Below the pieces are notes generated by a model. That model was given only the letters and a program-made list of their open reading frames with translations. It ran no database searches and had not been told where the DNA came from. From Fragilaria crotonensis (taxonomy: Eukaryota; Bacillariophyta; Fragilariophyceae; Fragilariales; Fragilariaceae), in assembly GCA_022925895.1 (NCBI GenBank), contig JAKSYS010000016.1:62001-126000 (forward strand): a stretch of DNA of 64,000 nt. Direction: 5' to 3'. Position 1 is the first letter of the stretch; each line of letters starts with the position of its first letter. The position numbers and the translations under genes were made by a program. This document shows positions 43,552 through 55,232 of the stretch, one piece after another.

Positions 43552-44507
43552 ATGGCATTCATTCGCCTTCAAACCATTTCCCTTACCCTCCTCATACTAG
43601 GAGGTGCTCGTGTCGTCTCTGCAATCATTGGCGGCTCCATTGCAGATCCAACGAGGTATCCATACTTCGCTAGGGTGAATATCACTCGTTCAGATCCCGC
43701 TGTCAAATCTGGAGGCGGAACGCTGATTGCCCCGGATGTCGTCTTGACCAGCGCTGCTCGTGTTGTGGACAGGGAAGATAGTACCGTTCTCAGCATTCAA
43801 GTTTGGGTGAATAAAACCACAATAAAAAATCAGGGTACGAGTATGAGCGCACTGTCCGATTCTGGTTGTTGCATCCTGACTACGATGATGTGACGGTGGA
43901 CAATGACGTTGCCCTCCTCTTTCTTGATGTTCCTGTTATGGACGTGCCATTGGTGAAGCTCAACAGAAACATGGAAATTCCCGAGACTGGCCAGTCCTTC
44001 ACAGAACTCGGATTCGGTGTTACCAGTGATATTCCAGAGAAGTATCCAGAGAATCTTATGGAGGTCGCAGTCGACACAGTTCCTTTTGATGAGTGCCAGA
44101 TAGCTAGCAGTCCTCCACCAGTCGTTGAGGGTCATGTTTTTTGCGCCGGCATCACAAGTAGCTCCGTCAGCGAGCGCCATGGGCATTGTTGGGGCGACTA
44201 CGGTGGTCCGCTGTTAGACCTTTCCAAGGGAGGATCCCATCATGCCGACAAGGATGTGCAAGTGGGAGTCATCTCCTATGCAACAATTGAAACATCCCTC
44301 ATCGGCACGGATAAAGAGCAGTGTCAAACGGCTGGATACCCCGGTGGCTTCACGAAGGTAGCTACTTATACAGATTGGATAGAATCCAGTGTTCGCACGT
44401 ACTCGAAGTACAGCAAAGGCAAGCGAAGCAAGAAATCGCACACGGACAGCAGGAAGGACAACGACAACAGGAGCAAGAGCGGCAAAAAGGGAAAGACCAG
44501 ACATTGA
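43552..44507 (+). pseudogene. Trypsin-like (S1) paralogue, frameshifted, active site lost
   Basis: Paralogue of the gene at 29898-30833. The ATG at 43552 opens a signal peptide and IIGGSIADPTRYPYFARV, then GGGTLIAPDVVLTSAARV. The frame is lost around 43825-43835, near an AAAAAATCAGGG stretch, and the homologous sequence (YEYERTVRFWLLHPDY...DNDVALLF) continues in another frame to the stop at 44507. The catalytic His and its Cys are replaced (TSAARV where TAAHC is usual), and the catalytic Ser is Tyr (GDYGGP). The Asp remains. The C-terminal domain and basic tail (SKYSKGKRSKKSHTDSRKD) are kept. With the frameshift and two of three catalytic residues gone, it is a decaying relative of the pseudoprotease. 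The shift could in part be a sequencing error, but the Ser-to-Tyr change is not explained that way. Confidence 0.8.
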
Positions 44508-44838
44508 CAGATCTGAATGCGCATGAATCGCGTTGCATCCCAGGAAGAGTGATGCCTTTTCGAACCTTCATACTATGATTTCATACTTCGATTATACTCC
44601 AGAGTATTCGCTTATAGTAGAACGAAACTTGTTTTTAAAACTACAGCTTCCCGTAGTTCCTCCGAGCGTCGATCCATAGCAATGGTACAAGAACATATCA
44701 GATACCGTACCTTCTAGTAGCATCGTCCTAGAATCGAGGCTTGGTTCTACGACATGTTGCAATGTAATGAATCTTCTTTTCTCAGGTGAAGTCAACTGCA
44801 ACTTGTTTTGTTGGTTTTGTTATTGTTTTATCATGTGT
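44508..44838. other. Short intergenic spacer
   Basis: 3' flanks of two convergent genes. Nothing else seen. Confidence 0.5.
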
Positions 44839-45282
44839 TTAAAGAGGAATGAATCGGGTCTGATGAGCCGCGGAAACTCCAGGTCTTCCGTGACGAACTG
44901 GCTTGTAGGTAATCGCAAACTCTCCCAAATACATGCCAATCATTTCTGGCTTCATCTCCACACCACAAAACATTTTTCCATTGTAGATACCAATGATCGA
45001 TCCGATCATTTCAGGCACAATAATCATATTTCGGAGATGGGTCTTGACACCGCGTGGCTTTTCTCCGGCGGGGGCCTCCTTCTTGGCCTTGCGGAGGCGT
45101 TTGATGAGTGCCATGGGCTTGCGCTTGAGCCCTCGCGACATGCGACGACGGGCACGTGCCGTGACAAGCTCCATGAGTTCATCGTTGGACAAGTCCAACA
45201 GGGGTTCGAGTTCCATACCGCGGTAGGTGAATTTGCGGAAGGTACGCTTCTTGCGCAGTTCGGCAACCTTTTCTTCGTCCAT
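44839..45282 (-). CDS. RPS15: Cytosolic small-subunit ribosomal protein uS19 (S15)
   Basis: 147 residues, single exon, ATG at 45282. The protein matches the eukaryotic uS19 family from end to end: [20 protein letters not shown] near the N-terminus, [20 protein letters not shown], the conserved TYLRNMII-like block ([20 protein letters not shown]), [19 protein letters not shown], and the C-terminus [15 protein letters not shown]. uS19 sits in the head of the 40S subunit, and its C-terminal tail reaches toward the decoding centre. The length is normal for the family. Third positions are more C/G-rich than in neighbouring genes, as expected for a highly expressed gene. There is no intron. The frames on the plus strand across this interval are shadows. 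Confidence 0.97.
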   Translation of the reverse strand: MDEEKVAELRKKRTFRKFTYRGMELEPLLDLSNDELMELVTARARRRMSRGLKRKPMALIKRLRKAKKEAPAGEKPRGVKTHLRNMIIVPEMIGSIIGIYNGKMFCGVEMKPEMIGMYLGEFAITYKPVRHGRPGVSAAHQTRFIPL

Positions 45283-48184
45283 GTTTTTGCTGTTTTTAGT
45301 TTGTTTTAGTGGAAAAGACAGCCTTTTGGTATTTCGTACTGACGCTACCGGTTAACAATCAAGACTAACTGAAGAGGCGTTCAACGAGTGCAAACGAGAG
45401 CAAATGAGAGGGAGAGAGCGAGAATTGTTAGATTAATACGGATGCCACACAATAAAGTGTCCATTGATCCAGGCACCAGAGACTACAAGGTACCAGGTAC
45501 AGTACACAGGAATAACGTAATGATGAAGACGCCTGCAGCGAGGGAGCAGCGACGATGCATGATCAACAGGGAATTCGATTTGAAATTCATCGTCACCTTG
45601 ATTCTAGATTTGGTACGAACAATAATGGCACTATGGAAACAGCGAAACCGATAAAAAGTCCAATGGTAAACGTGTCTGCCGTCGCCATCATGGTCGATTT
45701 CACATCCAAAGAGGACGCTCACACACATCGCGACACCCACCTGATCGAAATGAGGTATGGAGCTGGAGGCGAACCACACGTAGGGCCAAGGTCATGTCTG
45801 GTATTCGAAGACGGAATGGGAAGTAAGGAGGTAAGCGTATTTTGGGGAATAATCTCGAGGTTTTTGGGATCATATCAATGAAAAAGACTTCGTTTTCAGT
45901 AAACAGTACAGTAGTTGTTGTTTACTCCCACGCGGAGCCAACGTACACTTCAGTATGACACTGGCGTACAAACTTCAGAAGTGTTGTGACTTGTGAACAA
46001 CCGCTTGCCAGTCCTACGCAGTACAAGTAGCTTGTAGTACAGTACCCCTGTGTTTAGTACTCCAGTACCAGGAATTAAGTGTGTTCGCCTGTGCGTACTT
46101 GTACTCTAGTAGTAGTGTAAATACGTGTACTATCCCGATGCCTCTTCTGAAACTTCACAAATACTTGGAGTACAAATCATTGAGACATTGAATCTGGGGG
46201 ACGATTTTAAAAGTGGTGGTCAAAAGGTTAGCCAGGGTCAGTATGGTAGGGACCTAATCCTTGACCAAACAAACAACACCATAGTGATAAAAAGATTTGC
46301 GTGTTTAGGAAAGATGCTGGTTTTGGCTTCTTGGGATTGCTTGTCAGCAATTACCTGGCTGCTGAGAGCAAACATTCACTGTAGCACTCAAAGAGCAACG
46401 CAAAAGCAGTATCAGCATACAATTGAGGCCTCAACATTTCTTCAGCGTTAGCAATGAGTCATATTGTTGGGCCTATCTGCTGGAAAGCAAGCCAAGTTGG
46501 TTACTCTAGTCCACCCTGACAGTGTACTCCTGGTGGTTAGGTGAGCAGTATACCTCAGTAGGCCTCAGAAGGGCAACCAACTGCTGTACCAGCAGTAACT
46601 CTGGAAAGTACTGCCCCTATCAGATGAAAAATTGACTGTCACAAATTCAATGAGAGAAATAGTATCTGGTATTTCAACACAACATCCTGGCATTCAAACA
46701 AGGCTTAATGAGAGTAATCTGTCCACATAAATAATAGTATATTGGCATCCTTGTTTGAATCTTCATTATTGATACTTCTCGTCTTGATGAAATTGGCAAT
46801 GGTCTCGTCTTCAAGTAGCAAAGAAAACCATTTACCTGCAATTGCCAGCAGTAAAACCAGCGAGCAAACATTGTCATGATGCTTTTGGCCATCCAAAATT
46901 GCAAGGGTTTCATGGTTAGGGGTTTATAGCCATCATGCTCAATCCTTATCCAAACAAATGCATCACCATGGCCATCACCAAGACATCAAAGCCTCCAACA
47001 GCAGCCTCACCTGTAAATGAATCATGGACCATGCTGATAGGTAAGTTCTTCAACACAATCCACCCAAATCTACTTGAAGATGTCATGCTCAACCTCACTG
47101 ACACATGTAACAAATGGTGTGATCCAAGGCTTGTGTTGTTGCTGAGCAGAGTCAAACTTTTAAGCGAACCAACACAGGATTGATAGGTGTGGCTGAAAAA
47201 GGTGTTCCACCCAGCCCATTTCAGAATAGATTCATTGTTGGCAATCACAAGAAGAGTGAAGAAGAATGTGCATGATAGTTTAAATCTTGAACACATTGAC
47301 ATCCTTCATGTACTACAATGTATCATAGTACCACTCTGTTCCAAAAAGGTCCGATTTACTTCATATTATTTTTTATTTTAATTTTTATCTATGTACGGAT
47401 ACGGTTCTAATTGACGTCTTGGGGTCATTTTGCAATACCGGTAGAAACTTGGAATGCAACATTGTCCACATTCCGAGCATGTTCGAAAAACCACATTTGT
47501 TGCATGATATACTGTACTCCAGTATATCCCTGGCGATCAAGGACACTGGTACGATGTTCTGAGTACAAGTACCTGATACTGAGAAGGTTGTGATTCCAAT
47601 GTGTACTTGTATTGTACTACAGTACCGTATGTGTGTGAATCCGGAAAAGCTGGTGCAAGTACTACAGTACTCCGAGTATATTCCTGCTAAACGAATTCCT
47701 TTTTTATGTGCAAACAATATCTGAGAGCGAAAATTGAGAAAACATTTGAACAGAATTCAAAGCACTTGTCCTCGAATGTTTCAAACAGTACACACAATTA
47801 AAGAATATGTATACTTTAGTTTCGAAAAGGGAGTATTCTCCTCGCCGCTTAGTGTATGTACTGTATATGTCACACACATACTCGAGTACAGCGCATTCGC
47901 ATTTAGAAAACGGAGTTGGTTGATGCATAAATTACTTATAGTCACACTTCATACATATATCTATTATGGAGTAAACTGGTCATGCGAAGAGGGGTCGTGG
48001 GAACATTGGTGAATACCTGAGTCTGAAAGCCAAGATTACCGTTCCTCGCGTGTGTGTATGACCATACCTCCAAGTTGAGATTCTAAGGGGGCCGAGTGTC
48101 ACGTTTCAGACATAGGACAGACGTGCACTTGTCGAATGTCGCAACTCGCATCACGAATCTCGGAGCAGATGACATTCCTCGTCG
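45283..48184. other. Long intergenic stretch, degenerate and GTAC-rich
   Basis: About 2.9 kb. GTAC-centred palindromes are dense at 45950-46120 and 47500-47690. The part 46140-47340 is AT-rich with broken short frames and may be an old element, but I cannot assign it. Confidence 0.45.
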
Positions 48185-51100
48185 ATGCGCATTTTCAGGC
48201 TCTTTTCGCCTCCGGACGCACAAATTGATACTACTATGTCGAAAAGCCCCAACGGTAGCATTGCGCGATTCGCCGCTGTCGTCGTTGCGACGAACCTTCT
48301 AGCCGCTTTCGCCACTCTCGTCACAGTTGTATCCTTGTATCAGAGCTATACCAGTACTCATACCGTTAATGGTCGGAGTGCATCGAACCTCTATGTCGAG
48401 CGAGAAACTCAAACGTGTTGCAAGTGTTTCGACGCATATTTCGGAACTGAGTTTTATTGTCCTTCGTTTGAAGGATCGTTTGACATCTACACTTCCGGTC
48501 TCGTCGAAGTTAGCAACTCAAATCAAAACTCTCTATGCACTATCACTGAGATTACGAAAGATTCTTTCCTCAAGCCAGTGGCGCGCTCCTACAATGGCAT
48601 GAACTGGGAGGCATCACCTGGAGACTATTCCGCTGTTGCCATTGCATGTGGTGCCAGTCGGTCATGTAAGGTGTCTCTACCACCCTTGCCAGCTGGCTCT
48701 CGCTTCCAGATAACAACGTTCAAGCCACCGTCCTACACTGTTTCAGATGAAGTGGCTCGTTTTCTAGAACAAGCCACGTTCGGACCAACGTTGAAAGACA
48801 TTTCACTTTTCACCAGCAGTAGCATTCTTCAGCTGTCCTTTGCGAACTGGGTCAAGACTCAACAAACGTCAGTTCCTCTCACTTCCCATCGTGAATACTA
48901 TCGCCGTCGCGTGAACTCTCGCTTCGAATACGCGACACCGATGGCAGCGGTGGCTCATCCTTGTCAAGCAGGAGCACGCTATAGGCGAGTCGCATTCGCG
49001 TCAAAGGATCTCTATAAAATCCTCACAATCCAGACAGTTGGGTCCTATACCAAGCTGATTGTGGATGGGATTGTACGTACTGTGGTCAAAGGACCGGTAG
49101 TAGCCGTAAGCGGAGGTGCAGTGTTTGCCGACGGAAAGTAAGTTCGAGATCGGGATGCTACTGATGTACCAGTTTGCGTTTGGATTGCTCACCTTGTGTC
49201 ACTCACTCCTACGTCACCCATCACCTACTTCACTTGCAGATACCGCATATGCGGTGACCGCACTCCAATACCTTGGATAGGCGGCGCAGTCTCTCTTGAA
49301 ACTCCTTTTCGTTGCACTCCTGTCAGTTTCAACGGTCAAGGAGGCAATCCTACAATTCAGTTTGATGGTGCAGACCCGCCGCAAAATGTGATCACCGTTA
49401 TGGGAGGCGATGAGATTGTCTATGTCGTTGCAGTTGATCAGCAATACTATGCCACTGTTGCGACTGCGTCAACTGCCGTCCAGGACCTGCTGGTTATCAC
49501 CGACCTCACCGATCCCATCTGCTCCAAGTTGTCTAATCCAATGGATTTGGTACTGATTTTTTCGGAGGAAATTACTGGGCTCACGATCCTCGTCATGTAA
49601 GTTGTAATCGTCTCTTGGCTGCAGTGAAATCCTCCCCTCGTTGTCTTACTAGATTTTTTGGTCGCCCGCAGGAGCTCCTCGATAACACGCCCGCGTCCCC
49701 TTCACCAGATGGAGGCGGAAGCGTCATGAAGGCAACTGCCAATTTTGGAAATCCATATTTCAGTACCCTGTGTTCCAACGTGGCGCCTTCGTTCTTGAAT
49801 GGGAACAATTGCATCCTCAGCAGTAGCGCGGACACGTGCTCTGTCGGCTCTGGTTACGTCCCGAGCACTGTAGCACTCATCCCCCTCAACTCCACCACCA
49901 TTCGACTCCTGTACACTGAATCAGGCGCCGGGGATGTTGGGACGTTGTTTCTCTATGCAATCGATGGACTCAGAATTGATAGCGATGTTGCAGTCGCTCC
50001 GCCATGTCAGATAAACACCAGGTCGCGATGGATCAAGGTCGACTGCACGAGTTCAGCTGTCGATCCGAGTACTCAAAATTTATTTGGAAATTTGATATCG
50101 GTTGCCCTCAAGACCAATACGAATCCATATGTTCTCGATTTGACAATGCCTAAGACTTCCACGTGCCTAACAAGTGATGCAACTCAAGTGGGATTCACAG
50201 TTGCTGATCCAACTGGACAGTGCTGGCTTAATGTGCACCCTGATCACCTCAATGTCTACGATTTTACATCTTGGACAATAAGCCATCCTGGAAACGCCCA
50301 TAACTACAACCCGATCAAGCAGGTTGCCTTGGATGGCTTGACGACCCTTTCTTTCCCCAGTTGGCACGGGTTGGAGCGATGGCAAGCCAACAAAGGGCGC
50401 TTTCGCTTCGTGGGTAGATTGGGTGACACGTTCAACTACTACACCATCCCCCCCGCCTATCGGACTGCAGCGTTCAACAGCGGCGTTGGCTTTAATCCTG
50501 TACCGCTGGTTGCACCAAACAACCAGACTGCTGTGGCATCGGCAGCACCACTCGTCTGCGGCAGCCCGAACGAAGTTGCGAACCGCCCCGCGTTGGGTGG
50601 GAGTGACTATTTTGGGGCTTTCATCTCGTGGACTCAATATTTTTCGACCACATCCGATAGTGAAATTTTCAAGCAAAGAAAATACGTATGGACAAACGTT
50701 GCTCTGGAAGCCAGCGATCAATTGAGACAACGCGTCGCATGGGCGCTGTCGCAGATTCTTGTGGTCGGCCCAACTGGTGTACGGAGGGGGCTCACCCTGA
50801 CCGAGGTGTTTGTTGTCTACTACGACATTTTCGTCAGGAACGCCTTTGGAAACTATCGGGATGTCCTCAAGGAGGTTTCCTACAGTTCCCTAATGGCTGA
50901 CATGCTCACCTTCAAAGGTTCAAAATCTACAGCGTATGAGTTTGATACGTCCGGCACAGTCAAGTACGCCGACGAGAACTATGCTCGCGAAATAATGCAG
51001 CTCTTTACCATTGGATTGTATCGACTGCAGCCCAATGGGAACAAAGTCCGCGACACTCAAGGTCAACCAATTCAAGCGTACTCTAACGAGGACATTGTTG

Positions 51101-54100
51101 AATATGCTCGTGCGTGGACAGGATTCAAGAGTCAGCTGGTGAGAGGAAACATAGAAATTGACTCCGAGAATCGTGTTGATCCCATGAGCATTGACGAGAC
51201 CTGGAGAGACCGTTTCCCCAAGATGGGATTGAATCGCAGATACATTGGCGACGGCTATCCACTTTGCGCCGACTTGCCGGACAAACACTTCTTATCCAAG
51301 GGTGCAACCTACACACTCCTTGGACGATCGCCCATGCCGCTGAATCAGCGAGACCCTGCAGGTTGGCTGAAGGATCCACTCGTACGTCGCCTTAAATTGC
51401 AACCAAATGGCTCGAATTCTCTCTTCGCCAAGCTTTGTGGTGCGACGACCCCAGATGCTTGTCGTTTTGTTAATGAGGTTGTTCTTGATGACAACACTCC
51501 ATGCACAGCGACTGAGTGCATAGTCGACACTGTTCGAACCGTCGAAGTTGCTGATGGCGTATTTTATGAGTATTCTCGACCCCCATGTGTGTATCAAGCA
51601 TTTTATGATAGTGCGAAGCTCGTTGTCCCATCTAGCAGCTCTTCGAGCCGCGTCTGCGCTGATCCTCGCACAGATATTGCCACAGCCGCTTGTTGTTCAG
51701 TTAATGGGGCGACACGTTCTTGGAACTCCACCTTCTGGGGAGAACGCAGCACCTTCGCAACAGCCTCAAGAAGGTGCAATGCGAAACTTTGCACCCATAC
51801 ATTACGACCATCATGCACCGGGTCGACGCTTTGCGCAGGCAACGATCGTTATTGGACCAACACGAGTTGTATTCTCCGCGTGAAGATTGACGCAAGTGGT
51901 AATGCTGCGATCGTGCACCTTCCATCAGGTGTTGCGAATACAAGTATCGCATCACTCGTCGGCGAGAACACCAAGACATTCTTCCGCGTAGATTGGAGCA
52001 ACGCCAGTGCCGTAAGAGGTATCATCGCGAATTGTGCATCCGTCAGTGGATGCAAAATGACTGTCGACGGAATGTGCATGTGTCCAGTCTCTGTGTCTGA
52101 AAGCCAGGTGTTCTTCGACGGCGACAAACCCTCGAGGGCTGACGTGCTTCGCCGACTGACTGTCGGTGCCTTCCACCCAAGCTCTCGTTCTGCTGAGTAC
52201 ACTTCGCAGCAATCCGGTGATGTCACATGGTACAGCAGGAATGGAGTATTGTCCTCGGATTCTGTATTCAGCGTTACGGATGATGCTGGTATGACACAAC
52301 TGCGAAAGAATGTGAAGTTGACCGTTTCCATTGTCAACTCGGACATATCGTTCCGCAATCCCGTTCATTTCATGAGCATAGAAGACCCGGAGCCACGCGA
52401 TGCTATCTATGAAACTGATGCGACCCTGGATCATTATTTCTATCATTCCAACACCGCGCCGTTCATAGCCACTCGTTTGGCGCAGCGCTTCGGTATTTCT
52501 AATCCCTCGCCCGGCTACATAGCCAGGATCGCCGATTCCTTCCGGACCGGGCTGTACAGGTTCTCAGTGGGCTTCTCTTCTATGATGTTTGGATCTGGCA
52601 GGTATGGCGACCTTGCGGCAACAATCGCGTGCGTGTTGCTAGATCGTGAGGCCCGCACGGTGGTGTTGGACGCCGACCCCGCTCATGGCTCGCTCAGGGA
52701 ACCACTGCTACGAGTCATTGCGTTGATGAGGGCAATGCAATTCAAACGCTATGACGACATACCGTACGTCGACTTCGCCAGCAATGCTGGTGCTGCGATC
52801 GGGCAAATGGCGCATGAGATTCCTACGGTGTTTTCGTACTTCTTACCGGGGTACAAGGCCCCCGGCGTCGTCGAAGAGGCGTCGCTCGTTGCACCAGAAG
52901 CTCAGGTCGCGAGTGGTCCAAAAATCGTAAATTTGGTCAACGGCATGTTATCGTTGATCAAGTATGGTTTCGATGGGTGTAATGGCGGACTTGGAACTGT
53001 GACCGGAAGGCGTTCTTGCTCTTCACTGAAGATTGGGGACTCCCTCAAAACCTTTGGGCGTCTGACATACGCGCCATCGTCGACATCTAGCGAAGTGATC
53101 GTGAACGAGCTGGCTACACTTCTGACAGCTGGAAGACTAAGTGCAGAAAGTCGTCAAACTGTCCGAAAGGTTGTGGCAAACGAAACGGACCCAAGACTGG
53201 CTCTCATCAAGGCGCAGAGCCTCATCGTCACATCACCCGAGTTTCATAGCAACACCATTATGAAAAAGAGTGGAGACATCCGTCCCAAACCGCCGGTGCC
53301 CCCTCGCCCTCGCAATGGCTATAAGGCAGTCGTTTACGTGGTTCTTAGTGGGGGAGTTGACTCTTTCAATATGCTCGTACCACACACGTGCAGCAGCACC
53401 AACGAAGGGGGCCAAACTCCGCGTGAGCAGTACAATGCCGTTCGAACGACCCTTGCGTTTACAGATGACGAGCGCACACGCATCATTGACGCGAGTGGAC
53501 AGCCCTGCGAGCAGTTTGCGATCCATCCAAGTCTGGGGATCGCTGAGAGATTGTACAAGGGTGGTGACCTTGCGTTCTTTGCTAATGCCGGTGTGGTTAA
53601 CGCTCCATCGAGATTCAGCAACTACACGAGAGTCACCAAAACCGTCCTGTTCGATCACAATTCTATGAGAACAGAAGCGCAGAAGATAGATCCTTTCGAC
53701 CAGGCGGCTGGAACTGGTATCTTAGGTCGAATGTGCGACAAAATGAAGGAGAAAGGGTTCGTTGTGTTGCCCTTGAACGTTGAGGACATTGCAATAGCAA
53801 CCACCGGCACACCCGGAAGTTTAGTCTCTCCTATCACGGTATCATCCGCTGGAGTAGGTTCGTTCAATCCGAAGCCAGCTAGTGAAACCTTCGACCCTAC
53901 TGCGCCCCTCCTTGACTTGAATGGCAAGCCTAAGCTTCAGAGCAGTGTTTTTGGTGAGATTTGGTCGAATGGACTTGTTAAGGCATTGTATGACATCACA
54001 AAGGTTCGTGAAGATGTATCCGGTGTCAAGCTCAAACAGGCTTGGGTAGGCACCGGATACGTCTCGAGAATGAAGACCGTTGCCAGTCTTCTTGTCTCTA

Positions 54101-54668
54101 GCTCTCAACGCGGTACCGATCGTGAAGTGATGTACGTGGATTTAGGTGGTTGGGATCATCATTCAGTAAGTACTCAAGCTATCCGATGCCTTGGTTGCTT
54201 TATTGCTCATGAAATGCTAATAATTTGCGTATGGTTCAGGATATGAAACTTGCAATATCCTACAATTTTGGGGAGCTCAATAAGTCATTAACTTACTTGG
54301 CGGACGAACTCATCGGTCAGGGATTGTGGGACAATGTTACCCTGGTTGTTGCATCTGACTTTGGTCGCACATTGACTGTCAATTCGCGCGAAGGGAGCGA
54401 TCATGGATGGGGAGGAAACTATTTCATGATGGGAGGCTCAGTCAAGGGAGGACAGATCTACGGGCAATATCCCCTCGACATAACTGAAACCGGCCCTGTC
54501 AACTATGGCCGTGGTCGAATCTCTCCAACGACTAGTTGGGATTCTATCATGAACAGTGTTGTAGACTGGATGGGTATTGAAGACAATGCGGGGCTGGATT
54601 ACTGCTTGCCTAACCGTCGCAAAACAGGCACAAAGTTATTCAAGAAAGAAGAGGTATTTGTCGTCTGA
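48185..54668 (+). CDS. Giant membrane-anchored DUF1800-DUF1501 fusion protein
   Basis: Four exons: 48185-49137, 49240-49596, 49653-54165 and 54240-54668. The introns are 102, 56 and 74 bp (phases 2, 2, 0), and the product is about 2,083 residues. The 56-bp intron is the least certain; its TAG acceptor was chosen because it alone keeps frame. A membrane segment near the N-terminus (FAAVVVATNLLAAFATLVTVV) suggests a signal anchor; a second ATG 17 codons in is equally possible. DUF1800 follows: EVARFLEQATFGPTLKDI, RQRVAWALSQILVVG, ENYAREIMQLFTIGLYRL, and later NTAPFIATRLAQRFGISNPS and LREPLLRVIALMRAM, with a Cys-rich insertion. DUF1501 ends the protein: GGVDSFNMLVP, DLGGWDHHS|DMK, ASDFGRTLTVN, GSDHGWGGNYFMMGG. 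In bacteria the two families are usually separate, adjacent genes of exported proteins; here they are one polypeptide. DUF1501 belongs to the alkaline-phosphatase/sulfatase-like fold; substrate unknown. Confidence 0.88.
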
Positions 54669-54941
54669 GGGAAGCGTTGCCGGACTTCCAACGTTGTCTT
54701 TACGTGAACATTGTATTTAATCACATACATCGTTCTATGGAACGTTTCCTGTTACTCACTTTCGTAGAAATGGTCATCCGTTTGAGGTTGCATCTCCTTC
54801 ACATCGCCATGCTGCATACGAATACCCTTTAATGTCCAATGTACGTGTGAATGCTGATTATGCATTTTACTACAACAACCTTTGTGCCATTAATGTTGCA
54901 GTGCGTTGTGTGATGATGAAACACATGGTGTCGTGGCTTAT

Positions 54942-55012
54942 GGTTCATGGTTCATGGTACCAGGTTCATGGTGCCAGGTTCATGGTACCAGGTTCATGGT
55001 ACCAGGTTCATG
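54942..55012. repeat. Tandem repeat of a 14-bp unit
   Basis: About four to five copies of CAGGTTCATGGTAC and variants, ending exactly where the left LTR of the next element starts. Confidence 0.85.
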
Positions 55013-55232
55013 TGTATAAATTACGCTGCGCTATCGCTGCCATGGGTACTTACAAGAGAAGATAGAGGTAAACGCTAAAACAGATAATCCTAAGATAAGT
55101 GCGCCGTTTCTCACATATGGACGCACACATGCACGCTATCACTATCGCTAACACCATCGCACACTAACGGCTAGTTCGAATCTGTACAGTACCTCTCAGT
55201 CAGTAGTACCGTACCGCTATCATATTCGTTCA
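55013..55232 (-). repeat. 3' LTR of copia-2
   Basis: 220 bp, plus-strand start TGTATAAATTACG and end ATATTCGTTCA; identical by eye to 61220-61439. Confidence 0.93.

Noticed and set aside
46140-47340. Possible degraded transposon protein in AT-rich DNA
   Set aside because: Frames are short and broken, and no block matches a family I can name.
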